Source: Rhizobium sp. WYCCWR10014 (GTDB lineage Bacteria > Pseudomonadota > Alphaproteobacteria > Rhizobiales > Rhizobiaceae). From it: a DNA stretch of 64,000 nt. The translations under genes and the position numbers were made by a program. The DNA lies in contig NZ_LXFU01000038.1 of the NCBI RefSeq assembly GCF_001657485.1, positions 52,442 through 116,441 on the forward strand, read 5' to 3'. Every line of letters begins with the position of its first letter. Positions within the stretch are counted from its first letter, which is position 1. This document shows, piece by piece, positions 34,983 to 43,939 of the stretch. Below the pieces are notes generated by a model, which was not told where the DNA came from, searched no databases, and saw nothing but the letters and a program-made list of their open reading frames with translations.

Positions 34983-36014
34983 TTACTTGAAGTTGTGCTT
35001 CATTTCCTTCACGGCGATGTCGCCATCCAGAACCATCGGCTCATCATCGAGGAACAGCGAGCAACCGCGCATCGGGATATCCAGATGGCACGCGGTGTCG
35101 TTCGGGCCGCCGAGCTCGTTGTTAGGGCCGGTTGAGAACATCACGTTGCCGTAGAAGGAGCGTGCCTCCATTCCCATGCCACCCGGGAATTCGCCTGGTA
35201 CCATGCGATGCCACTTGGCGTTCTGATTGAGACCCCAGCCGACATGGCTCATGCCCATGCCACGCGGGTCGTTGAAACCATCCATGTAGGACTTGACCAG
35301 CTCGGCATCGAGGCCGCCGCGAATATCGGTGATCCATCCGTTTTCAATCGTGTAGATGATCGGGTCGCGCACGTAGATGTTCTGCGGCAGCAGGATGTCG
35401 CCCGGAGCAACGACGATTGTCCCGTCGACGCCATCGTCGTCACCGCCGGTGAAGACAAAGCCGGACGGCCAATGATCCCAGCGGCCCGGCTCGTCCGTGC
35501 ACGCATATTCCGTGATGGCGGGATAGGTGTTGAGCTTGTAGGTCACATCCGTGCCATGCGCAGAGGTGATCCGCATCACCTTCGCCTTGGAGAGCAGGTC
35601 GCCGGCAAATTCGACGCGCTCTCGCAATTCCTTTGTCGGCAACATGCGGGCGAGAAGCTCCGGCGGTTCCACAGCGGTGAGAATACGGGTGCCGGACGCC
35701 TGGATCGCCATCTGTTCCGGGCTGAAGAGCAGGAAGATGCAATCGATCAGCATGTCGGCGGCCTTAAGGGCCTCTACCGCATCCGGCATGGCTGCGAGGC
35801 CTGTCTGGCCGACCGCCCAGGCACCTGCGGGTGGCACCGGCGGCAAACGCATGTGGTACATCTTGGCGCCGAGACGCATGCCGGCGGCCATGAAAGCGTC
35901 GGCGTAATCGAGGCGCTCGTTGCCCTGGGTCAGGACGATGAGTTTTTCGTCCTCGTGGACGCCCGACATCTTCAACTGATGCAAGCAAATTTCCGTGAAA
36001 CTGAATTGATCCAT
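34983..36014 (-). CDS. nicX: 2,5-dihydroxypyridine 5,6-dioxygenase
   Basis: A 343-residue ring-cleaving dioxygenase that turns 2,5-dihydroxypyridine into N-formylmaleamate using Fe(II) and O2. It belongs to the NicX family (M29-aminopeptidase-like fold) and its length is close to the Pseudomonas enzyme (about 350). The iron ligands of NicX correspond here to His257 in GMGMSHVGWG and to His310 and Asp312 in DTACHLDIPM. ATG 36014 follows GGGGAACG. It is the last gene of the leftward nicCDEFX run, 59 nt after nicF. Confidence 0.94.
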   Translation of the reverse strand: MDQFSFTEICLHQLKMSGVHEDEKLIVLTQGNERLDYADAFMAAGMRLGAKMYHMRLPPVPPAGAWAVGQTGLAAMPDAVEALKAADMLIDCIFLLFSPEQMAIQASGTRILTAVEPPELLARMLPTKELRERVEFAGDLLSKAKVMRITSAHGTDVTYKLNTYPAITEYACTDEPGRWDHWPSGFVFTGGDDDGVDGTIVVAPGDILLPQNIYVRDPIIYTIENGWITDIRGGLDAELVKSYMDGFNDPRGMGMSHVGWGLNQNAKWHRMVPGEFPGGMGMEARSFYGNVMFSTGPNNELGGPNDTACHLDIPMRGCSLFLDDEPMVLDGDIAVKEMKHNFK

Positions 36015-36073
36015 GCTCGTTCCCCTATCTTGTTTGAAGGCTTAGGTTTGAAGTCTGGGGCATTTCTCCCTAA

Positions 36074-36715
36074 TTAGGTGCGGTCAGACCTTAGTTTGGC
36101 GATTTCCGCGATCGCCTCCTCCCTCGAAACGACATCCCCATATTTGCTGTCGATGTCGAAGAGATTGGCATTGTGCGGATCTGGGTGCCGGTCGCCGACG
36201 CACTCGCGCACCACGATGCCGCGGAATCCGTGCTGGACCGCATCCACGGCGGTGGCGCGAATGCAGCCGCTGGTTGAACAGCCGGCCATGATCACCGTGT
36301 CGATCCCCTGCGCATGCAACTGGGAGGCAAGGCTGGTGCCGAAGAAGGCGCTGGCATATTGCTTGACGATGACGAGTTCGCCGCTGGCAGGCTCGACGCC
36401 GTCGCAGAATTCGGCCAGCACGTTGCCTTCGACCATTCCTTTCATGACAGGCGACTTCTTCACCCACATCCCGCCATCGGCGCAGTCTTCCGCAAGATAG
36501 AGGATGCGCGTATGGATAATGGGGATGCCGGCCTCGCGGGCGGCATCGATGAGCGCCGGCGTCTGCGCGACCGCGTCAACCACGCCAGGGGCGTAGAGAG
36601 GCGCGCCCTCGGTGGTGTACCCCTTTAGGAAATCGATGACGAGGAGGGCAGGGCGCTGGCCGAAGCCGATGCGGTTGCCCCAGACGCCCTGATAATTGCT
36701 TTGCGCGCTCTGCAT
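36074..36715 (-). CDS. nicF: Maleamate amidohydrolase
   Basis: A 213-residue isochorismatase-fold amidase that hydrolyses maleamate to maleate and ammonia, releasing the pyridine nitrogen for growth. Family residues are Asp in ALLVIDFLKGYT, Lys in KKSPVMKGM, and the nucleophile Cys in VIMAGCSTSGCIRATAVDA. Length equals that of NicF (about 210). ATG 36715 is 13 nt after the nicE stop, with GGGG upstream, so it is co-transcribed. Confidence 0.93.
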   Translation of the reverse strand: MQSAQSNYQGVWGNRIGFGQRPALLVIDFLKGYTTEGAPLYAPGVVDAVAQTPALIDAAREAGIPIIHTRILYLAEDCADGGMWVKKSPVMKGMVEGNVLAEFCDGVEPASGELVIVKQYASAFFGTSLASQLHAQGIDTVIMAGCSTSGCIRATAVDAVQHGFRGIVVRECVGDRHPDPHNANLFDIDSKYGDVVSREEAIAEIAKLRSDRT

Positions 36716-36728
36716 GATCGGCCCCTCT

Positions 36729-37481
36729 TCAGTATGCGCCCGACAGAAGTGCGCCGGCGCCTGGCACGACGGCTTCCAGACCGAGCTTCTTGAGCATGCA
36801 ATAAGTGGTTGCGACGGCGGCGGTCAGTACCGGTTTGCCTGTCATGGCTTCGACCTTGGCGATGACGGGCAGCGATGGCATCTGCACGCAGGCCGATAGC
36901 ACGATCACGTCCACATCGGTCAGGTCGAGCGTCTGCACGATCGCCGGAAGATTTTCCGGGTCGTGGCGCGCCACATCCAGATTGTCGGGGATCTCGAGTG
37001 CCCGCCAGTCCACGACCTCGAAGCCTTCCTCGCGGATGTAGTCGACGACCAACTCCGTCAGCGGTTTCATATAAGGCGCGACGACGGCGATCTTCCTCGC
37101 CTTCATCACCTTCAGGCCCTCGATCAGGGCGCCCGCACTGGTCACGACGGGAATATCAGTGCCATTCTCCTGGGTGCGACCCATCAGGCGCTTCTCCGAC
37201 TGGCGGTGATAGCCGAGGCCCATCGCCATGATGGCGACCAGGCACGCGTATCCGAGGACATCGACGCGGGCGTCGGAGAGCTCGACGGCGCAACGGTCGG
37301 ATTCGGCGTCCATTGCCGCCAGTTCCTCCTTCACCACTTTCTTCATCCGCATGCGGCTGGAGTGGAAAGTGAAGCGCTCGGGCCGGATGGACTGGCGTGC
37401 CGTCAGCATGGCGGGAATTTCGGTCTCCATCGTCGTGTTGGAGCTCGGAACGATCTGGCCGATACGGTAATACTTCTGCAC
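36729..37481 (-). CDS. nicE: Maleate cis-trans isomerase
   Basis: A 250-residue Asp/Glu-racemase-fold enzyme that converts maleate to fumarate, which enters the TCA cycle. The start is GTG 37481, giving MQKYYRIGQIVPSSNTTMET as in known NicE; the longer ATG frame to 37520 adds an unrelated leader. The two catalytic cysteines lie in GYACLVAIMAMG and VLSACVQMPS. It follows nicD after 77 nt. Confidence 0.94.
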   Translation of the reverse strand: MQKYYRIGQIVPSSNTTMETEIPAMLTARQSIRPERFTFHSSRMRMKKVVKEELAAMDAESDRCAVELSDARVDVLGYACLVAIMAMGLGYHRQSEKRLMGRTQENGTDIPVVTSAGALIEGLKVMKARKIAVVAPYMKPLTELVVDYIREEGFEVVDWRALEIPDNLDVARHDPENLPAIVQTLDLTDVDVIVLSACVQMPSLPVIAKVEAMTGKPVLTAAVATTYCMLKKLGLEAVVPGAGALLSGAY

Positions 37482-37558
37482 GGGTGAAATCCTTTGCTTC
37501 GCAAAAAAAACGGCACTCAAGCAAACGGCGGTGGATCATCGCGCCACCGTCGCTTCAA

Positions 37559-38359
37559 TCAACGGGAGAGAAAATCTCCAAGCGCGGCAAAGAAGCCGTC
37601 GAAATCATCCCATGGAATCATATGCCCTGCATTTGGCACCCGGGTAATTTCCAGCCCCGGATAAAGCGAGCGGGCCTCGTCCACGTCGACGCTTTCGATC
37701 ACGCCGCCACGGCCGGCGACCATCAACATGGCCGGCTGCTTGAGCTTCGACAGATCCGGAAAGATGTCGTCCTTGTGGAAGTCCTCGAAAGCGGTGACGA
37801 TCGCAGGCTCGTAGCAGCTGTGCAGCCATTCGGCGCGTAGCTTCAGTTGCTCGTCGGTCCATGTCGGGCAAAACGCCTTCATGCCCTCCGCGTCGATGCC
37901 CTTCAGCGCCAGGCGGATGCTGTCGACATACCAGGTCAGCTTGCTCGGGTAGGCGCGGCGTCCGGGGCCGGAGACCGGCGGATCGATCAGCGCCAGCCTC
38001 GAAAACGCCTCCGGCGCCGCAACGGCGGCACGGATGGCGATGCGCGCGCCCATCGAATGGCCGAGCAGGGCGGGAGTAGCAAGTCCAAGCGCCAATGCGA
38101 AGCCGACGATGTCGGCGGCCATGGCGTCGAGGCCGTAATCGAGGTCGGGGCCAGTCGACGACAGGCCGCGGCCGCGTACGTCGATCACATAGACGTCGTA
38201 ACGCTCGGCCAACCGTTCGGCGACGAAACCCCAGGTGATCGCGGGGCTGGTGATGCCCGGGATCAGGATGATCGCAGGGCCTTTGCCGCCATAGCGCAGA
38301 TAGTGCTGGCGGATGCCGTTGGCGAAGACGTTCGCCCCGTACAAGGCGCCGCCGCTCAT
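37559..38359 (-). CDS. nicD: N-formylmaleamate deformylase
   Basis: A 266-residue alpha/beta-hydrolase that removes formate from N-formylmaleamate to give maleamate. The nucleophile elbow is LLGHSMGARIA, the oxyanion strand IILIPGITSPAITWGF, and the His is in RVPNAGHMIPWDDF. Length fits NicD (about 264). Its ATG overlaps the nicC stop (ATGA), so the two are translationally coupled. Confidence 0.93.
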   Translation of the reverse strand: MSGGALYGANVFANGIRQHYLRYGGKGPAIILIPGITSPAITWGFVAERLAERYDVYVIDVRGRGLSSTGPDLDYGLDAMAADIVGFALALGLATPALLGHSMGARIAIRAAVAAPEAFSRLALIDPPVSGPGRRAYPSKLTWYVDSIRLALKGIDAEGMKAFCPTWTDEQLKLRAEWLHSCYEPAIVTAFEDFHKDDIFPDLSKLKQPAMLMVAGRGGVIESVDVDEARSLYPGLEITRVPNAGHMIPWDDFDGFFAALGDFLSR

Positions 38360-39492
38360 GCCGCGGTCTCGCTCTTCAGGGGGGCGGCATAGATATCATA
38401 GCCGTAGACCCAGGCCGGATCCTCCTGTTTGAGCAGGAAAGTGTTGGCGTTCGAAACGCTCTGGACACGCGTCGCGCGATCGCGGCGATTGGTCTCATAC
38501 AATCCGAAAGCGGTGCGGAAGTCGTTGACGCCGGTTTCCTGCAGGCAGCGGGTCAGCATGGCGGCGTCTTCGATCGCCATCGCGGCACCCTGCGCCATAT
38601 GCGGCTTCATCGGATGGCACGCATCTCCAAGTAGCACAAGGCGGCCCTTGCTCCAGAGCGGCAGCGGGTTACGGTTGAACAACGGCCATTTCGTCACCCC
38701 ATCGGTGCTTTCGATCAGCGCCTGGATGATCGGATGATAACCCTCGAACGCCGCCGCCATCTCGTCGCGGCTGCTGTCGACGAAAGCCGAATCGAACTCC
38801 CAGGCCGGATGCGGAACGCCGGTGACATAGTAATATTCGTCGCGCCGAGCCGTCGTGTAGTAGACCATCATATGGCGGTCCGGACCCCACCACTTGACGC
38901 AATCCTCGAATGTCAGATCGTATTTCTTCAGTTTGTCGGACGAGATCAGGGCGCGATGGCCGACCCAGCCACTGTAATTCGGCTTCTCTTCGCCAAGCAG
39001 CGTTTCGCGAACGCGCGAATTGATGCCGTCGGCGCCGATCACGATGTCGGCGCGTATCGAGGTTCCGTCTTCGAATTCGATCAGCACATCGGTGCCGCTG
39101 TCGTCGAGGCGAGCCAGCTTCTTGCCGAAATGCAAGGTGCCTGGCTGCAACGCATCGCACTGGATGGCCTGCAGGTCGCCGCGGTGAACGGTGCAATAGG
39201 TCTGGCCGTAGCCTTCAAGCGGAACCCGGGCGGTGTATTCGCCGGTAATGCCGTCGCGGCTGAACCAATGGCTCGGCGTGCTGCTGATGCCGATCACCTT
39301 CTTGTCGACGCCGATGCGCTCGAAAATCTTCAGGACGTTCGGCCCCATATGAATGCCGGCCCCCAGGCGCGAGAATGCCGGTGCCTGTTCATAGACGTTG
39401 ACGTCGAAACCTGCGTGTTGGAGCAGCGCACCCGCGACAGCGCCGCCGAGGCCGGCGCCGATAATCGCGATCTTTTCTTTTCCGTTAGACAT
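38356..39492 (-). CDS. nicC: 6-hydroxynicotinate 3-monooxygenase
   Basis: A 378-residue FAD-dependent aromatic hydroxylase that decarboxylates and hydroxylates 6-hydroxynicotinate to 2,5-dihydroxypyridine with NADH and O2. Domains: FAD-binding IAIIGAGLGGAVAGALLQHA at residue about 8, the DG motif DIVIGADGINSRVRE near 150, and the second FAD motif LVLLGDACHPMKPHMAQGAA near 285. Length equals Pseudomonas NicC (382). It is the first gene of the leftward operon, transcribed from a promoter whose spacer contains a putative NicR site. Confidence 0.95.
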   Translation of the reverse strand: MSNGKEKIAIIGAGLGGAVAGALLQHAGFDVNVYEQAPAFSRLGAGIHMGPNVLKIFERIGVDKKVIGISSTPSHWFSRDGITGEYTARVPLEGYGQTYCTVHRGDLQAIQCDALQPGTLHFGKKLARLDDSGTDVLIEFEDGTSIRADIVIGADGINSRVRETLLGEEKPNYSGWVGHRALISSDKLKKYDLTFEDCVKWWGPDRHMMVYYTTARRDEYYYVTGVPHPAWEFDSAFVDSSRDEMAAAFEGYHPIIQALIESTDGVTKWPLFNRNPLPLWSKGRLVLLGDACHPMKPHMAQGAAMAIEDAAMLTRCLQETGVNDFRTAFGLYETNRRDRATRVQSVSNANTFLLKQEDPAWVYGYDIYAAPLKSETAA

Positions 39493-39551
39493 AGCGACCC
39501 TTCTTAGCTGTCTTTCGACGCATTGTTCCTACGATTGGAAGCTTGACAAAA

Positions 39552-39697
39552 ATTCTAGCGCATACACTCTAAATAGCAATAGCGACGCGTTGATTTTTAT
39601 CAAGATGACACAAAAAACGCCTTGCCAATTGGATATACTAGCAAAATCCTGATGGTGAAATCCGACTTGTCTTTTGTCATTATAAAGCGTATGCACT
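39552..39697. promoter_or_regulatory. Divergent nicC/nicA promoter with two matching operators
   Basis: AGCGCATACACT (39557-39568) and AGCGTATGCACT (39686-39697) differ only by two transitions. On the minus strand the first lies in the 16-bp spacer between TTGCTA (39574-39579) and TAGAAT (39552-39557), a good sigma-70 pair for nicC. The second lies in the spacer of TTGTCA (39674-39679) and TTCTTA (39697-39702), a weaker pair facing nicA. A repressor bound to both would shut both operons. Confidence 0.65.
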
Positions 39698-39849
39698 TCT
39701 TAATAATAAAAGGGGCAATAGATGCGAAGAGTCGGTGACTGTCGCATCGTTATGGTTTGCGGACGTCCGGGCGATGTCTGCTGCGTAGCGGTACGGCCGA
39801 TGGAAAGAGGCGAGGTCTGTGTTTCGTTCTCCGGGGCGGAGGGCCTGCT

Positions 39850-40389
39850 TTGACACTGCCAGTTTGCTTCAGTTTGAATGTGAACGATGCCGTCGAGAGC
39901 GTCGAAGCTAGCCCGGAAACACCCCTTCTCTATATCCTCAGAAACGATCTCTCCCTCAACGGCCCGAAATACGGTTGCGGGCTCGGCGAATGCGGCGCTT
40001 GCGCCGTTCTCGTCGATGGTCGCTCCGTGCGCTCCTGCACCGTGCCTCTGGGTGCCGTCGGCACCCGCCGCGTCACTACGCTTGAGGGTCTCGGCACGCC
40101 CGAGCATCTGCATCCAGTCCAGGCGGCGTTTATCGACGAGGCCGCCGCTCAATGCGGATATTGCCTGAACGGCATGATCATCGCCACCACAGCCCTGCTC
40201 AATCGCAATGCCGATCCCGACGAGGACGCGATCCGCGAGGCGTTGCGCCATCATCTGTGCCGTTGTGGAACGCACATGGAAATACTTGCCGCAGCCAGGC
40301 GGGCGGTCGCCTATTCCAGGGCCGAACGGACGCGACGATCCACGCCGGACGATATCTCACCAAAAGCCGCGAAGGAGGTCTCCCCGTGA
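39850..40389 (+). CDS. nicA: Nicotinate hydroxylase small subunit, 2Fe-2S
   Basis: A 179-residue electron-transfer subunit of nicotinate dehydrogenase, which hydroxylates nicotinate at C6. The start is TTG 39850, 8 nt after GGAGG; the frame is open further upstream but has no family sequence. The plant-type 2Fe-2S cluster is bound by CGLGECGAC and RSC, the second cluster by AAQCGYCLNGM and LCRCGTH. YILRNDLSLNGPKYGCGLGE matches Pseudomonas NicA. Its stop overlaps the nicB start (GTGA). Confidence 0.94.
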   Translation: MTLPVCFSLNVNDAVESVEASPETPLLYILRNDLSLNGPKYGCGLGECGACAVLVDGRSVRSCTVPLGAVGTRRVTTLEGLGTPEHLHPVQAAFIDEAAAQCGYCLNGMIIATTALLNRNADPDEDAIREALRHHLCRCGTHMEILAAARRAVAYSRAERTRRSTPDDISPKAAKEVSP

Positions 40390-43300
40390 CCGACCACCGC
40401 CAAGTGCCGAAATCCGCCTATATGTCGGCCGCCGACATGCTGCTTGTTGTCAACGATACAAGGCTTGGCGACGGTGCCGAACTCTACATCGCGGTGGGCG
40501 CCGATAGCCGTGTGACTGCGTTCAACGGCCATGTTGATCTAGGGACAGGCATCCGCACCTCTCTGGCGCAAATCGTCGCCGAAGAGCTCAGCATGCCGTT
40601 CGAGCAGGTAGACATGGTGCTCGGCACGACCTCCGCCGCGCCCAACCAGGGCGCGACCATCGCCAGCGAAACGATCCAGATCACCGCAGTGCCGCTGCGC
40701 CAGGCCGCCGCCACCGCCCGCCATCATTTGCTCGCCAAGGCGGCTGAGAAGGGCGGCGTGCCGCTTGAGCGGCTGCGACTGGAAGACGGCATCATCCGTG
40801 CCGATGGCGGCGAGAACTGGCAGCTCAGCTTCGGCGACATCGTCGCCGGCAGCCACGTCAGGCTGTCGATCGATAAATACGCGGCCCTTAAGCCGGCCTC
40901 GGACTATAGACTGGTCGGCTCGTCGCGGCCGCGCGTCGATATCCCCGAGAAGGCCACGGGGCGCTGGACTTATGTGCATGATGTGCGCGTGCCCGGCATG
41001 CTGCATGGCCGCGTCGTTCGCCCGCCTTATGCGGGGTTCGATCACGGCGATCATGTCGGAAACAGCCTGATCTCTATCGACGAAACATCGGTTGCGCACA
41101 TCAACGGGCTGGTCGGCGTCGTCGCCCTCGGCGATTTCGTCGGCGTGGTCGCGACCCGTGAGGAAAACGCCATCGAGGCGGCCAAGAGCCTGAAGGTCGT
41201 GTGGCGCGCGCCGCCCGAGTGGCCGGATCTCAACGCGCCGGAAAAGGCGCTGCGTGCCAATCCTTCGACGCCACGCATGCTAGCCGATTCCGGCAATGTC
41301 GATATGGCGCTGGCCGGCAGCGCCCAGCCAATGAACCGCACCTATGTCTGGCCCTACCAGATGCACGGCTCGATCGGGCCATCCTGCGCGGTGGCCGATT
41401 ACAGTGACGCAGGGCTGACCGTCTGGTCGGGAACGCAGAACCCGTTCCCGATGCGGCGCGATCTGGCGCTGCTGCTCGACATGCCGGAAGAGCTGATCCG
41501 GGTCGAACGGCTGGAGGCGGCTGGCTGCTACGGTCGCAACTGCGCCGATGACGTCACAGCCGACGCGGCGCTGCTGTCGCGCGCCGTCAAGGCACCGGTC
41601 CGGGTGCAGCTGACGCGCGAACAGGAACATGCCTGGGAGCCTAAGGGCGCCGCCCAGGTCATGGATGTGCGCGGCGGTCTCGATCTGCAGGGCGGTCCGT
41701 CCGCCTATGATTTCGAAACCCGCTATCCCTCCAATCTGGCGCCGACCCTTCCCTTGATCCTTACCGGCAAGGTGCCGCCAGTTTCCGACGTCGTGCACAT
41801 GGGCGATCGCACCGCCATCCCGCCCTATGCCTACGGGAACCTCCGCGTCACCGTGCACGATATGCCGCCGATTGCGCGTGCTTCCTGGTTCCGCGGCGTG
41901 TCGGCGATGCCGAACACATTCGCCCACGAATGCTACGTCGACGAGCTGGCCGCCGCCGCCGCCGTCGATCCGGTTGAGTACCGGCTCCGTTATCTCCACG
42001 ACCCACGCGCCGTCGACCTGGTGCACGCGCTTGCCGAACGGGCGAAGTGGGTGCCGCATACGACGTGGGGCACGCTCAGCGGCGAAGGCGATCTGCTCTA
42101 CGGCCGTGGATTTGCCTATGCCGTCTACGTCCACGGGCCGTTTCCGGGCAAGGCCGCCGCTTGGGCGGCATGGGTTGCCGATGTCGCCGTCAACAAGAAG
42201 ACCGGCGAGATCGCGGTTACCAAGGTGACATGCGCGCAGGACTCGGGAATGATGATCAATCCCGACGGAGTGCGCCACCAGATCCACGGCAACATCATTC
42301 AGTCCACCAGCCGGGTGCTGAAGGAAAAGGTCGAATTTTCCTCGACCGCGGTGCAGTCGAAGGAATGGGGCGGCTATCCGCTGATCACCTTCCCCGAGGT
42401 ACCTGATATCGACGTGCTGATGGTGCCGCGGCAGGACGAGCCGCCGCTCGGCGTCGGAGAGTCCGCCTCGGTTCCCAGCGCCTCGGCCATCGCCAATGCC
42501 GTCTACGATGCCACCGGCATTCGTTTCCGCGAACTGCCCCTGACGCCGGAACTGGTCCTAGCCGCGCTGAACGGCAAGACGGACGAAACGCCAGCCACCC
42601 CGGTCGCGAAAAAGCGGAGATGGTGGAACGTCGGCCTGTCGGCGATCGGTGCCGTCGCCGCTCTGTCCGGTATCGTGACCATGGCATCGCCATGGCGCCC
42701 GGCGATCGGCACCATCCAGCAGCCGGATGCCAATGTCTACAGCGCCGCCACCATCGAGCGCGGCCGGTTGGCGGCGGCGGCCGGCGCCTGCAATGTCTGC
42801 CATGTCGGAAACGACGGAACACCCTTTGCCGGTGGCCGGCGCTTCGACACGCCATTCGGCGCAGTTTACGCCACCAACATCACGCCTGATGTCCAAAGCG
42901 GCATCGGCGCCTGGTCCTACCCGGCCTTCGAACGTGCCATGCGCGAGGGCATCAGCCGCGACGGCCATCATCTCTATCCCGCGCACCCCTACACCTCGTT
43001 CGCCGGCGCCGAGGATGCCGATCTTCAGGCCCTCTACGCCTACATGATGACGCAGCCGCCGGTCGCCGAAAAGGCGCCTGAGACGAAGCTCAAATTCCCC
43101 TACAACATCCGCGCGATGATGGCGGGCTGGAACGCGCTGTTCCTGAAGGCGCAGCCGTTCAAATATGTCGGGACCCGCGATGCGCAGTGGAACAGGGGGG
43201 CCTATCTCGTCGAGACCTTGGGCCACTGTTCGGCCTGCCACACCGAGCGCAATGTGCTCGGCGCGGAAAAGAGCGGCATCGCCCTGCTTTCCGGCGGCTT

Positions 43301-43928
43301 TGCCGATGGCTGGGAGGCGCCGGCCCTGAATGCGTTCGCCAAGGGCCCGGTCGGCTGGACGTCAGACGCCTTCTATGACTACCTGCGCACCGGACATTCT
43401 CGCGATCACGGCAGTGCCGCCGGCCCGATGGCGCATGTCGTCGAGGTCATGCAGCCACTTCCGGACAGCGATATCCGCGCTATGGCCACATACCTCGCAA
43501 GCCTCAACGAAGGCCCGGCCGAGAGCAAGGCGCAGAGCGAGGCCGCCCTTGCCGCGAGTGAAGCGGCCAAGGCTTCCGCCGCGCGGATTTCGCCGAAGGG
43601 CGAGCGGCTGTTCAAAGGCGCCTGCGCCACGTGCCATTCTGGAAACACGATCCTGTCGTCGCTGGCGCTCAACAGCAACCTGCATGCGGCGACGCCGGAC
43701 AATCTCATCCAGGCAATCCTGAACGGTGTCGAGGCGCCGGCAATCCTTGCGCAGACCACCGGCCGCCAAGCCCCTGAGGTGATGTCGATGCCGGCTTTCC
43801 GCCAGACGCTGAACGACGGCCAGATCAAGGATCTCGCCGATTATCTGAGAGCACGCTTCGCCCCCGACAAGCCGGCCTGGACGGAAACGACCAAAGCCAT
43901 GCAACGCGTGACGGCGGCAATTCACTAG
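40386..43928 (+). CDS. nicB: Nicotinate hydroxylase large subunit, molybdopterin plus tri-haem c
   Basis: An 1180-residue subunit, the size of Pseudomonas NicB (1187). GTG 40386 has a strong AAGGAGGT. Residues about 1-735 are the xanthine-dehydrogenase-type molybdopterin domain (GHVDLGTGIRTSLAQIVAEE; CAQDSGMMINPDGVRHQIHG; GVGESASVPSASAIANAVYD). Residues about 746-770 form one membrane helix. The C-terminal part carries three c-type haem sites, CNVCH at 802, CSACH at 948 and CATCH at 1080. Electrons from C6 hydroxylation thus pass to the periplasmic haems and the respiratory chain. The haem part must be exported, the usual topology for this family. It needs molybdenum cofactor maturation factors such as those encoded at 56579-58772. 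Confidence 0.96.
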   Translation: MTDHRQVPKSAYMSAADMLLVVNDTRLGDGAELYIAVGADSRVTAFNGHVDLGTGIRTSLAQIVAEELSMPFEQVDMVLGTTSAAPNQGATIASETIQITAVPLRQAAATARHHLLAKAAEKGGVPLERLRLEDGIIRADGGENWQLSFGDIVAGSHVRLSIDKYAALKPASDYRLVGSSRPRVDIPEKATGRWTYVHDVRVPGMLHGRVVRPPYAGFDHGDHVGNSLISIDETSVAHINGLVGVVALGDFVGVVATREENAIEAAKSLKVVWRAPPEWPDLNAPEKALRANPSTPRMLADSGNVDMALAGSAQPMNRTYVWPYQMHGSIGPSCAVADYSDAGLTVWSGTQNPFPMRRDLALLLDMPEELIRVERLEAAGCYGRNCADDVTADAALLSRAVKAPVRVQLTREQEHAWEPKGAAQVMDVRGGLDLQGGPSAYDFETRYPSNLAPTLPLILTGKVPPVSDVVHMGDRTAIPPYAYGNLRVTVHDMPPIARASWFRGVSAMPNTFAHECYVDELAAAAAVDPVEYRLRYLHDPRAVDLVHALAERAKWVPHTTWGTLSGEGDLLYGRGFAYAVYVHGPFPGKAAAWAAWVADVAVNKKTGEIAVTKVTCAQDSGMMINPDGVRHQIHGNIIQSTSRVLKEKVEFSSTAVQSKEWGGYPLITFPEVPDIDVLMVPRQDEPPLGVGESASVPSASAIANAVYDATGIRFRELPLTPELVLAALNGKTDETPATPVAKKRRWWNVGLSAIGAVAALSGIVTMASPWRPAIGTIQQPDANVYSAATIERGRLAAAAGACNVCHVGNDGTPFAGGRRFDTPFGAVYATNITPDVQSGIGAWSYPAFERAMREGISRDGHHLYPAHPYTSFAGAEDADLQALYAYMMTQPPVAEKAPETKLKFPYNIRAMMAGWNALFLKAQPFKYVGTRDAQWNRGAYLVETLGHCSACHTERNVLGAEKSGIALLSGGFADGWEAPALNAFAKGPVGWTSDAFYDYLRTGHSRDHGSAAGPMAHVVEVMQPLPDSDIRAMATYLASLNEGPAESKAQSEAALAASEAAKASAARISPKGERLFKGACATCHSGNTILSSLALNSNLHAATPDNLIQAILNGVEAPAILAQTTGRQAPEVMSMPAFRQTLNDGQIKDLADYLRARFAPDKPAWTETTKAMQRVTAAIH

Positions 43929-43939
43929 GGAGCAGACGA

